NCBI GenBank assembly: GCA_015680685.1
Contig: MNCI01024072.1
Location: forward strand, 963,696 to 1,007,282
DNA length: 43,587 bases
Direction of reading: 5' to 3'
From: Gnetum montanum
Lineage: Eukaryota; Streptophyta; Gnetopsida; Gnetales; Gnetaceae
Made by a program: the position numbers and the translations under genes. Of this stretch, positions 1 to 8,911 are shown one piece after another. Below the pieces are notes generated by a model. It saw only the letters and a list, made by a program, of their open reading frames with translations. It was not told the DNA's origin and did not search any database. Numbering within the stretch: position 1 is the first letter of the stretch; every line of letters starts with the position of its first letter.

Positions 1-1736
1 TCTTGGTCACTACCTCGCTCCCTAAACTCCTCTACAATTTTAAGAATAGTTTCAAACCTACTATCTAGGGAGTCCCACATTTAGTCTACCTTTGTCGATA
101 CTTCTGTTGTTAACTTTTGGAGTGGCAAAGTTTTCCTATTCACCATCTCTTCAAGTGGTGACTCTTCTTCCTCCTCACAAAATCTCACTCCCCTTTTTCG
201 AAGGGAAGGATCTCGATTGTACTCTTCCGTACTTCCTCTCTTTCATAGCTCACCTTCTTCTTTGGCTACTTGCTCTAGCAATCTATGAATTTGATGAGAC
301 CTAAGCTTTGATAATCTCCCTTGGGCATACGTCCCAAGGGTTCTTCTTGTTTCATGCCTAAGTCCATTCATGAGATGGCGTAGTTGATCCCGCTATGAAT
401 AACCATGGCCAAGGCAACAATGTAACAATGCATAATAGCGGCCCATGGCAGCATCCAAGGGTTCATGATTCCCTTGCTTCCATCCTTGGACTTTCTTCCG
501 TAGGTTAGACACTTGGAAGTACGTTTGGTACTTATCATTGAATAGTTCTAACATTGTACTCCACCTCTAGATGGATTTCGATTGTAAGGACCGATACCAA
601 TTTTTTGCTTCTTTCACTAGTATCCTTAGGAACAACTTTAGTTTTTTCCATTCATTTTCTATGTTTTGCAAGGCACATGCATCGTGGAATGCTTGTAAAT
701 GATTTTGAGGATCAACATTGTATCCCCCTTCAAATTGTGGGATGTTGTTCATGTCTAACCTCTTGATCCTACTATCCTTTTGGTGCCTTATTGGAACTCT
801 TACAGCCTTCGTTATATCTAGCATGCTTTTAGATGCGAGTAGGGGTTCTTCATGGTCATCTCGTTCATAGCGTCTATGGTGTCTATGCCGTTCCCTACTC
901 TCCCTTCTTCTATGCCTTGATTTCTTAGAGTGCCCTCGTCCTCGTTCTCGACTGTCTCATCGATGTTTTTCACTTTGTTTTCCTTTATCCTCACGATTAG
1001 TTTCCTTATGACTACATTTGGACACTGAAGAAGAGGGTGAAGGTGAAAATGAAGGTGAAGAAGAAGGAGAACCATCACCATGATGATGTTTTATACCTTC
1101 TCTTTAGTGGTCTTGGCCTTGATCATGATCACGATCAGAACATCTGCCCTTATTGTGTGTTTGTGTTCCTTCTTTGAACACTTCATGTTCATGGGTATCA
1201 TAACCAGGGTTGTGAACAGTGGAGTGGAGAATTGGATACACCACCTCCTGACCATTGTTAGGAGGAGGAACATCATTTTTTGGGTAACTTGCTTCAACAG
1301 GTTCCCCACCCTCAATTTCACTCAAAACGTGTGGAGCATCATGGGGCCATTTACCCTTCAAGGATGTGTGGTATCTCTCCTGTCGCAAGTTCCTTTGACA
1401 TTGCGCTTTTGTGGGATGATAGTCCCTTGTGTCATGATCACATGCATCATATTCTACGTATAAAAGTGGCATGCCTATTTTTGTGAGAGCACGAAGGAGC
1501 ATGTTGGGGACTGATTAGTCTGGGGGCAACACTATGTTACCCTCCAAGTCTCTCCAATGTAGTTGTTCATCTTGGTGGAGAATAAAGGTGAAATCAAGTA
1601 CATACTCATTGTCATGAGTATATACCACATGAAACTATTGAGGAACTAGCGGATCTTGGTTACATGTATTATGCCGTCGACTACTTCTTGTGTTAGTCCT
1701 AGGCAGTGAAGTGCTCTTATGCGAAGAAGAAGACAT
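1..1736 (-). pseudogene. gag: Gag of copy A, broken and C-terminally cut
   Basis: Gag is the structural polyprotein that packages retroelement RNA in cytoplasmic particles. The start codon at 1734-1736 gives MSSSSHKSTS, the same kind of start seen in copies B, C and D. In order one sees an N-terminal domain with DFTFILHQDE and GNIVLPPD motifs (about 1500-1640), a spacer with RDYHPT and SLKGKW (1370-1450), a Pro/Ser stretch followed by an Arg/Ser/His-rich linker (830-1080), then the capsid domain with RLDMNNIPQFEGGYN, AFHDAC and NWY motifs (350-820). Downstream lies a charged tail. Several stops interrupt it, including one in the RS linker and one after SLQSKSI. The C-terminal zinc-knuckle region would lie left of base 1. 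Family identity is secure; the copy is a pseudogene. Confidence 0.85.
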
Positions 1737-1862
1737 TTTTGTCTTGTTCGGTGCGTGATGTATCGTTGTCTTATCTTTCTTTGAGTAACCCTAAGGGTTC
1801 GTTCCAATGTTCCAATGATATGGATGATTTCCTATGTTCTACGCAACACACAAACAACTAAG

Positions 1863-1880
1863 TCCCTGGCAATGGCGCCA
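1863..1880 (-). other. Primer-binding site of copy A (tRNA-Asp type)
   Basis: On the minus strand this reads TGGCGCCATTGCCAGGGA. It differs at two positions from the complement of the plant tRNA-Asp 3' end (TGGCGCCGTTGCCGGGGA), the primer commonly reported for Athila/Tat elements. One base separates it from the LTR, as in copies B and C. Both changes are G to A. Confidence 0.85.
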
Positions 1881-1881
1881 A

Positions 1882-2632
1882 TGATGAATGGTGAGGTACC
1901 CCTACACTCAACCATATGAAAATGAGTGTTTCACGTGCGATCCAGTCGAACTCCAAGGACTAAGTACTTACGTGCCTTAATGGAACACTCGAGGTTAATC
2001 AATCGTTATCTTTCCAAACTTACTTGTATTGTCACGGTTGTATGGTTAAGTAAGCTTGAGGTATATCATTTTTAATAACTTTTATGTTTTTGATGTCTTA
2101 TGCTAATAAGGGAAAGGGAAAGAGAACTAAGTGACTAACTTACATTAACTATTCATTAACTAAGTTCTAATTGTTCCTAACACCAGTATCTGTTCCCACT
2201 TGTCATACACATTCTGAACTAGTGCAATGCTGCTGGGATTACCAAATGCTAATCGTTAGTAGGTTACTAAGTGCTACCCGCATGCTCGAAGTGGTCGTAC
2301 TGAGTGTACTTAGGTAAAAGGATCGAAGGTTGAGAGAGAGATTAATTAACTAGGAAAGCATTAAACATTCAACAAGAATTAATTACTAATTAGCTTAATC
2401 TGTATGCTGCAAGGCTTATCATAAAGTTCGTCTTTATTGCCGTACACAAATGTGTGCTCAGGTACAAATTGCTTGAATAAAGATCCGTTCACTTTATGAC
2501 TCCTACTGCGGGCACACAAAAATTATTCTAACTCTGAAATGATAAAACTGCAAGAGTTTGGCTAAGGGTCAAAGTCTAACTACTTTGAACAAAGGGTGCC
2601 GCCTCTTATTTATGCAATATTGTAGCTCATCA
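1882..2632 (-). repeat. 5' LTR of copy A
   Basis: The LTR begins TGATGAATGG directly after the PBS and aligns along its length with the LTRs of B (23113 and 32153). A minus-strand TATA box (ATAAATAAGAGG) lies at about 2603-2613. The U3 beyond it is much shorter than in B and lacks most of the GATATC-type motifs, so the LTR is only about 750 bp. The TCATCA end at 2627-2632 matches the family end, but truncation at this point cannot be excluded. Confidence 0.75.
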
Positions 2633-3321
2633 ATATGTTATGAATAAAATCATTCTTTGTAATAATCTCATGAGCACCTTTTGAATTAAAAGGAAAAACA
2701 TATCTACCATCCTTTCAAAAAATATTTGAAAAAGCATAATGCAAATTATCATCAACTTTAAATAAACTCTCAAACTCATAAATTAATTTTTCAAAGTCTT
2801 TTTTTTGTCTTTCTATTCAAACCTTAAAGGCTAGAAGCTTCATTCCAAGTGATCCATCTATCATGCATATGTAGATAAGAAATTGCAGTGATACCAAATC
2901 TGCTCCAAGTGATACACAATCTACATACATTAGTAGCCTAAGGTCCTTTATTAAAAGGAAGCCACAATGGGCTAATTTGCTTAAGCATATCTTCTGAAAC
3001 TATAATATGATTGTATTTTCAATATTTGCTAGGATTGCACCATATCTTTCAAATTTGTTTAAGAATTAAGGAACCAAGAATAGAAATGGCTTGAGAAAAA
3101 AGAAGATAGTGAAGAAATTTATTAGAAGACCAATTGTTATTATTCTAAGGTTTTTCTTGCATACGTATTTTTTTAAAAAGAAGCATCTAAACATCATCTC
3201 CATTAATGCACTTTGCAATCTAATTTATTACAAGAGAAATACCCTAATTATAATAATTAATGAGGTAAAGTCCTCCATCTTTCTTGCTACTAGTGCAAAT
3301 ATTGTGGAATATGATGACTAG
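2633..3321. other. Unassigned AT-rich DNA between copies A and E
   Basis: About 690 bp separate the end of the copy A LTR from the start of the copy E LTR. I recognise no LTR, gag or pol sequence here. The plus-strand frame at 3091-3321 is Lys/Ile-rich and low in complexity, so it is probably fortuitous. The minus strand shows fragments of open frame (about 2650-3000) with no family I can name. It is the best candidate in the window for pre-insertion DNA, or for an unrelated old repeat. Confidence 0.5.
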
Positions 3322-3730
3322 TGATGAGTAGTGGAGGTATTCCAACACTCTACCATACAAGTCATGAGTGTCTACATTTGACCAGATCATAATATGCGAA
3401 TGGACAATGTAGTTATGGTAGTAATTGATGTCAAGTTCAAGATCGCTATCTTCCCACTTTAAGTTAGTGAAGTTCTAATGTATTGTTTAACTCTTAGTAA
3501 GGATGATTAATTGATGTTATGAGGCTCTTAATGTTCCTAATTCCAAACATAGTTGAAGATAAAGTTCTAAGTCTAATGAACTAGAAAAACATGAATCTAG
3601 CATAGCCTAATGTGATGGATATCCAATCTTGGCCTACTGAACATGCCTTGGACTCATGTAGTTGTCACTACGATTACCAAGTGGTATTACTACTAAGAAA
3701 ATCAAGCAACTTCATTACTAGGTTACCAGA
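3322..3730 (-). repeat. 3' LTR of copy E, left fragment
   Basis: The fragment begins TGATGAGTAGTGGAGG and follows the family LTR pattern (the accession to a paired CTTCCCA and TTACCA context), but it is strongly diverged. It stops at the CCAGA target site where copy D inserted. The LTR resumes at 16086. Confidence 0.7.
3726..3730. repeat. Target-site duplication of copy D (CCAGA; partner at 16086-16090)
   Basis: CCAGA directly precedes the TGATGA start of copy D and follows its end at 16085. Five bases is the usual staggered cut of Ty3/gypsy integrases. Removing D and one CCAGA rejoins the copy E LTR. Confidence 0.9.
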
Positions 3731-4601
3731 TGATGAGCAGCGAGGTACGCCTACGCCTAACCATATGAATCATGGGCATTCACACACGACTCGGTTGAAT
3801 TCCGTAGACTGTAAGCACTTAACATACACCAGACTCTAACCAGAGAAACCTTGGGTTAGAATGGTCATTACCTTCCTAATCTCACTTGTGATGTTCTGTT
3901 TGCTATGGTTAAGTGAGATTAAGGCTAATGATTTTTATAGCTTTTTACGTATCTTTTGGCATCTAATTAAAGTATGGAAAGTAAAGGATGAACTATTTTA
4001 TAATCTATAATTATCCTAATTTTTATTCTAACTATTCCTAGCATAAGTATTCGACCCCATCTTCTGGGCACGTTCTGAGCATCCCCTAAGCACTTCTAGG
4101 TTACCAGACGTTAAGCGTCACTGGGTTCACCAAGTGTTGGGTTTACGTTCGAGATGGTCGTACTTATGGCCTTGACAAACTATAAAGGAGAAATAGTGAT
4201 TAAAATAACAATAATAGAAACTTAAGTAATTAACAAGTAATTAACAAAGCATAAACATATTAAACTATTGAATGCATAAAATGGCTAAGTCCAAATGCTA
4301 CAAGAAATCCTGTGGGAATTCGTCTTTATTTCCGTCATGCCAATGGACTTAGATACATCAACACTCAAATAAAGAGCCGAGCACTTTTCTTACACTTGCT
4401 GCAAGCACTTGGAAAATATTCTATCTCCTGTGGGAACAAACTGCAAGAGCTTCGCTACAACTAACTGAAAGGTACCTAAATGAGGCAAAAGGCCCTCTTA
4501 TTTATAGGCCGAAATAGGCTCCACGTAAACGAGGCCACGTCGATGCATGGAAGGCTACATCGATGGGGCCACATCAACACATTGACTAATGACACTTCAT
4601 C
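3731..4601 (-). repeat. 3' LTR of copy D
   Basis: This 871-bp LTR has termini TGATGA and TCATCA. The region from 4334 to 4601 aligns closely with 15789-16085, the surviving part of the 5' LTR. A minus-strand TATA box (CCTATAAATAAGAGG) lies at about 4496-4508. The U3 between TATA and the end is GC-richer than in the other copies and holds ACGT cores such as GGCCACGTCGA. Here it is shorter than in the 5' LTR, which has extra motif copies. Confidence 0.9.
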
Positions 4602-4616
4602 ATACCCCCACAACTG
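4602..4616 (-). other. Polypurine tract of copy D
   Basis: The minus strand reads TCAGTTGTGGGGGTA directly before the 3' LTR. In LTR elements this RNase-H-resistant purine run primes plus-strand DNA synthesis. Copies B and E carry the same GGGGG box at this point; in C it is degraded. Confidence 0.8.
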
Positions 4617-4841
4617 AGGAAAAACTTGTCCTTGAGTTACTCTACAATTTGGAAGGTATGGATTTTTATTTACAATGCACATGACTTGACACACACATGA
4701 CACAACATTAATTTGGCCAAGTTCCTGAGTTATAGAGAAGGAAAAATTACAAAAATGACAGTGTTCAGAGACAAAATTGAACATTGTGCTGGTCCTGAAG
4801 TCTCTACTATGTAGAATGATGCACAAAATTATTGGAGGAGA

Positions 4842-6936
4842 TCACACCGTCCCTGGGGGTGGTGGTTCTGATGGACCTTCTCCAACCTCTGGCCCATGCA
4901 TTGGTGGTGGCATGAATGACGGTTGTCCCATGGCAACTACAACTTCTGGGGGTAGTCGGAAAGCCTCCAAGAGAGCCCTCATTTTTTCTTCTTTACTTCT
5001 GGGATCATTCACTATCCAGGCAGATTCTCCAATGTGTGCTAGAATTGGAACCTCCCAAGGGCATGGCAGCGCCAAGAAGAGTTCTTTCAGGTTAACAAAC
5101 TAGGTTTTGAATTGCTTGCGTTCAATGTCGAATGCTTGGATTGATGCCTATAGTTGCTGGTAGTCATTCATCCTCTGGGCCAGGTTCTCTGTGACTGTAC
5201 ATTATCCTTCAAAGCTTGTGCAGAGAACCTTGAGTTCCATGTTTGCTGTTTCCAGCTTCTACTTTATTGCTTTGTGCACCTGGAACTCTCCCTTGTATAG
5301 GGAATACGAGGCGGCCACTTATTTTTCCAACTCTAACCACGGTCTTCCAGCTGTGAGCATAGCTAGGTTTGCATAGTGAAGGTTGGCAAGCTCAATATAT
5401 TTTTTCATCTCCTCAATCTGTAGCTCCTTAAGGTGGATTTCAGCTTGATTGTAGTCATTCAACCCATCAAAGATAGGTTGGCATACCTCGCCTCCCTCTC
5501 GGAGTTGCTAGAGCGCTTGGTTCATCTTAGCCTTGGCGACTTGAATATGCTTTTCATTCACCTCCTTCTACAACCCCACTTGGTCCCTATAATGATTTTT
5601 GACTTTTTCAAATTTTAGAACCTTGTTTTTCCAAGCGACAATTTTGATTCTCAGTGGCCAAACTTCTTACGTCAGCATTCACCCTAGCTAGTTCTTCCTG
5701 CTGTTGGTGAATAAAAATTTTCATGTGTTCATTTTTTACACCAACATTGCATAGGTGATGAACCTCCGTGGTTAGTTGAACGTTCTCCTAGTGAACCTCC
5801 ACCAAGTCCTTGTCTAAATGATATGCTCAAACATTTGCCAAGGACTTATCGAAGATCGCTGTCTCTCGCACATCCTCAACGATCTGAAGTTTGAGTTAAA
5901 GCTGTTAAAAAGCTTCATCTCTAGTGATTATGTAGTCAAGGATGGCTGGATCAAAAATTTGGGCTCTTAATTGGGCTACTTCCGTTGCCAAGTGTTGACA
6001 AGCAACTTGAGCAGCGTCAAGTTCCCCTTCCAAAATGAGGCTCTTACCCCTTGCCGAGAGCAGCTCCGACTGGGTTGCAGTAATGTTATCCGGAAGGTCA
6101 AAGACATCCAAAAGTGGTTGCCCGGTTCCTACCAGTCAGTCCAACAACTCCTTGTGTTGGGCTGCATCAATCTTTCTACGCAAAGTTCCAGCAAATGCAT
6201 GTACATCTTGTAGTCTGTGAACATTCGGTACAGGTGCTGCCGGTGCATTGAGGGCCGTAGCAATGCTATCAACAACCACTTCAGTGCAATCTCCTGTCCT
6301 TGGTGCTGCATCACCAGGACTATTGCCCCTTGACCATCCTTCAAGCATATCGAGAAGGTAGTAGCATTCCCAAAAATTTCAGGAAATAACTATTGTGTGA
6401 ACACTGTTACCTCTCGGACACTAGGATTTGTTCGTGCAGGCACTTGCATTCAGGTTGCGGAGAACATCGACCCTGCCCTTTTAAGCATGCTAACTAATCA
6501 AGCCACTAGTCTCTCCTAGTTGCTGATTTGTCCATAAGAGATAGGTCTCTCCTAAGTACCATTCACCACTGGTTGTGATGATTGGCCACATCGGAGAGTT
6601 TTGCAGTTGGAGCCTCACTTCTTTTGGTGCGTTCTCGAGGAATGGTCCAAAGTTTAGTTCTTGAAGGACCATTCGTTGCATCTCACGTGGCATGATAACC
6701 TCAAGTTGTGGTGCTATCCTAGGAGTCTCATCCCCTTGCAATTGCTCGTTGGGAATCTCCTTTTCAAGAATCTAATGGACAGATTCCATGTCAGGTCCTT
6801 CGTGGAGAGGGCCAGTTACATGAGAGCCCTCCACGTGCTCTGGTGGTTGTGAGCCTCATCCCCTTCCCATTCGTGGGTGCTTGTCCCTCAGTTGTGATGG
6901 TCCTTCGCCCCTTGGGTGCCTTGGTTTGGGTGCCAT
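4842..6936 (-). pseudogene. Extra 3' frame of copy D (coiled-coil, proline-rich tail), broken
   Basis: This reading frame lies between integrase and the 3' LTR, where Athila elements carry an env-like gene. I do not recognise its family. The likely start at 6934-6936 (MAPKPRHPRG) matches MALKR in copy E. In order it shows a short basic start, a region with LNFGPF and GEWYLGETY motifs (6490-6760), a region with DSIATALN (about 6250), a long Leu/Ala/Glu-rich coiled-coil-like stretch (5100-6110), the motif LPCPWEV followed by DPRSKEEK (4990-5075), and a Pro-rich tail ending GPSEPPPPGTV at 4842. No transmembrane segment or signal peptide is evident, which argues against an envelope. Stops and frameshifts break it into at least six pieces. 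The same motifs in copy E show it was once a conserved protein. Confidence 0.7.
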
Positions 6937-7299
6937 CTGCAATCAAACATAACCACCCATTAGACTTTGCATAAGTAGCTCAAGATGGTCCTTATACACC
7001 TTCTCAGGTTGACTAAGTTATGTTGTTGGCACAGGCATTCCTTTAAGTCTCCCGGAGTGTTAATTTATGGGTTAGAGCAAAAATTTTCGTAATTAACTAA
7101 CTAATTAATTAATTAATTAATTACACATAGGCATCACCCCCCCATGACTAAGAGCATACCTCCAGTTGCTTAAAAGGGCAATGATCAGTTAACGTGGACA
7201 TGCGATGGAAGGTAGGTGCGTTGGGAAGGGTTAGGCAGAAAAAATGGCAAAATATCCCCTCAATTTGAATTTCAGATGATGAAAATTTCAAAGTGCAGC

Positions 7300-7400
7300 G
7301 GGTGTATATATAGGGATTAGGCACTGCATTGATGGGGCTGTGTATATAGGGCCGCGTATATGCAAGGGTATGCACTCGTTGACCAGCATTGACCAACCCG
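7300..7400 (-). promoter_or_regulatory. Possible internal promoter for the 3' frame of copy D
   Basis: Two minus-strand TATA-like motifs (CCTATATATACA at 7303-7314 and CCTATATACA at 7341-7350) lie about 370-410 bp upstream of the 3' frame start. The sequence just upstream shares GGCCGCGT and TTGAC words with the U3 of D's own LTR. Copy E has TATA-like motifs at the equivalent site; B and C, which lack the frame, do not. Promoter activity is inferred only. Confidence 0.4.
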
Positions 7401-7629
7401 AAAAGAGCCCGAAATGATGAATTTGAAATGCCAAATTGCAGTAATTGAAGTGCACGAGAGGCCCGAACATGGTGGAGGATAGGAGGAGGGAAATCGAGGC
7501 TCAAAAAAGAGTTAAAAGTAGGAGAACGTGACTCAAAAGAACTCCACAGGGAAGAAATCGAGTGACGGATGGCATGAAAACAAGCCAACAACCAACCCCA
7601 AGGATGAGAGACTAATGAACAGCACCAAG

Positions 7630-7685
7630 AATATGCAAGTAGGTCCTCCCCATAGCAGGGGACAGCCTTTGTAGCCCTCGCATAT
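7630..7685. repeat. Conserved imperfect hairpin in the 3' noncoding region (copy D)
   Basis: The arms ATATGCAAG and CTCGCATAT flank a conserved core (GTCCTCCCC then AGCAGG). The same block occurs in C (22948-23000, perfect TATGCAAG/CTTGCATA arms), B (24654-24704) and E (42958-43012). Its role is unknown; it could be an RNA processing or packaging structure. Confidence 0.5.
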
Positions 7686-8148
7686 CCCCAACATTGGGGT
7701 CTATGGGCCTCAGTGCTAAGGAATGGTGAACGTAAGTTAAGACTTCCATCCAGGAGACCCTGCCCAAGCATGAGAAGTTCATGAGAGATGTGACAAATAA
7801 TCAAGCCATAAAATTAGTAGTGGGATGAGGGAGGGAGAGAAGTGGGTGAGAGAGAGAGAGAGAGATGAGGTGTGGATGTCCAATGATCGGTTCCATGAAA
7901 CCCCCACATGAAGCTATGGTTAAGCAACTCGATAGAACCTTTTCCAAGTTCAAACCCAAAACCAACCACCTCCAGTGACATTGTAGCAACACAAGAAGAC
8001 TCGTCCAACCCCCAAGTGGATAGGAATGCACTCACAAAGAACCACCACTCCAACAGGCATGAGAGGGAGAAAGCGAAATGGGACCAAGTTAGAGGGGACA
8101 AAAGAAGTTCCATAACTAGTGTTGGTAGCCTGTGAGATGCGGTCTAAG

Positions 8149-8322
8149 GGGTGTGCTTTGAATTCTCACACGGTGAGGATTTTATCCTTGTGTTTTCTTT
8201 TGGTTTTCAATTTGTGGGAACCACACCATCCGAAGACCCATGCTTGTATGCATGCATCTGACCAAGGGGTGTGCTTTGAATCCTCATGGTTTTTATTTTT
8301 ATTTTTGATGAGGACCACACCA
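8149..8322. repeat. Two tandem copies of a GGTGTG...CACACC hairpin (copy D)
   Basis: Units at 8149-8228 and 8267-8322 each begin GGGGTGTGCTTTGAAT and end ACCACACCAT. Inner arms pair as TTCTCAC/GTGGGAA in the first and TCCTCAT/ATGAGGA in the second. Copy B has one unit (25194-25240) and copy C has three (33301-33513). Paired changes keep the stems. Confidence 0.6.
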
Positions 8323-8911
8323 TGCAAGGTTAAACTGCCAAGGAGCTTCCTTGTAGCAAAGAATTTGGAGTGGTAAGGAATTTGTAAGGGCACTCATGCC
8401 ACCCAAGGGTAGAAGAGGACTGCAAATTTTGCATTCCCCTTGAAGTCACACCCTATGCAAACCATTGGGTCATCCCCGAGCCCAGGAACTACACAAGTCA
8501 CACATTAATTAAAATGTTTTCTTTAAAATGAACTGGGGTTGCATAATCTTGATGGTAGGAAAACCATAGAATGGATGAATGGGTGAATGACGTGGACCCA
8601 TTGCCGATATTATGAGGTGAAAGTAACTGCGAAAACCAAGAACAACCATGCGAGGGCAAGATTGGGGTAAAAGATAGGCCATTCCCCATGACCCAAAGCA
8701 ATGAAAACCATCCACACCAACCTGATGATAATAAGATGATTTGTTAGTGGCAATGAAAGCGGAAATGAGATAACAAACAAAGAAATGGAAAAATAATGAA
8801 AATAGTTAAAGAAAGGAAAATTGTAGCAAGAATAGCAAACATAGTAATGATGTTGAAAAACAAAAAAGTGTAAAAAAAAAATACAAAAAGTGAAGGGAAA
8901 AGGGGAATGGA

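Larger units (their letters stand above)
1..2632 (-). mobile_element. Copy A: 5' part of a Ty3/gypsy element (gag, PBS, 5' LTR), cut by window edge
   Basis: A minus-strand retrotransposon enters from the left edge. Read on the minus strand it shows a 5' LTR, a tRNA-Asp-like PBS, a leader and most of gag; pol and the 3' LTR would lie left of base 1. The LTR starts TGATGA and appears to end TCATCA at 2632, followed by ATATG. If the end is right, ATATG should also flank the 3' LTR outside the window. The LTR and gag are closest to copy B, for example in the conserved leader and the SLKGKW motif. Stops in the gag frame show that the copy is dead. Confidence 0.85.
6937..8911 (-). other. 3' noncoding region of copy D between integrase and the 3' frame
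   Basis: About 2 kb without a supported gene. It holds a TTAA-type microsatellite (7090-7124), a purine-tract-like box (7137-7150), TATA-like promoter motifs (7305-7350), a conserved hairpin (7630-7685), a (GA)n run (7847-7866), two copies of a second hairpin (8149-8322) and A-rich sequence (8760-8890). The order matches the corresponding regions of B, C and E. A 218-codon open frame at 7148-7804 overlaps these noncoding motifs and is not conserved. Confidence 0.7.

Noticed and set aside
1080-1463. Plus-strand frame of 127 codons opposite gag
   Set aside because: It is antisense to well-matched gag sequence; hydrophobic composition comes from the complement of charged and histidine codons.
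1863-1880. tRNA genes at the PBS sites
   Set aside because: Only the 18 bases of the tRNA 3' end are matched, directly next to LTRs; no cloverleaf is present.
4842-6936. Naming the 3' frame an envelope gene by position
   Set aside because: Athila env-like genes lie here, but no signal peptide, transmembrane segment or cleavage site is visible, and coiled-coil and proline-rich features dominate.
7148-7804. A 218-codon minus-strand open frame in the D 3' noncoding region
   Set aside because: It overlaps the TATA-like motifs and the conserved hairpin, has no conserved counterpart in B, C or E, and shows no recognisable motif. It is most likely chance in a GC-richer stretch.
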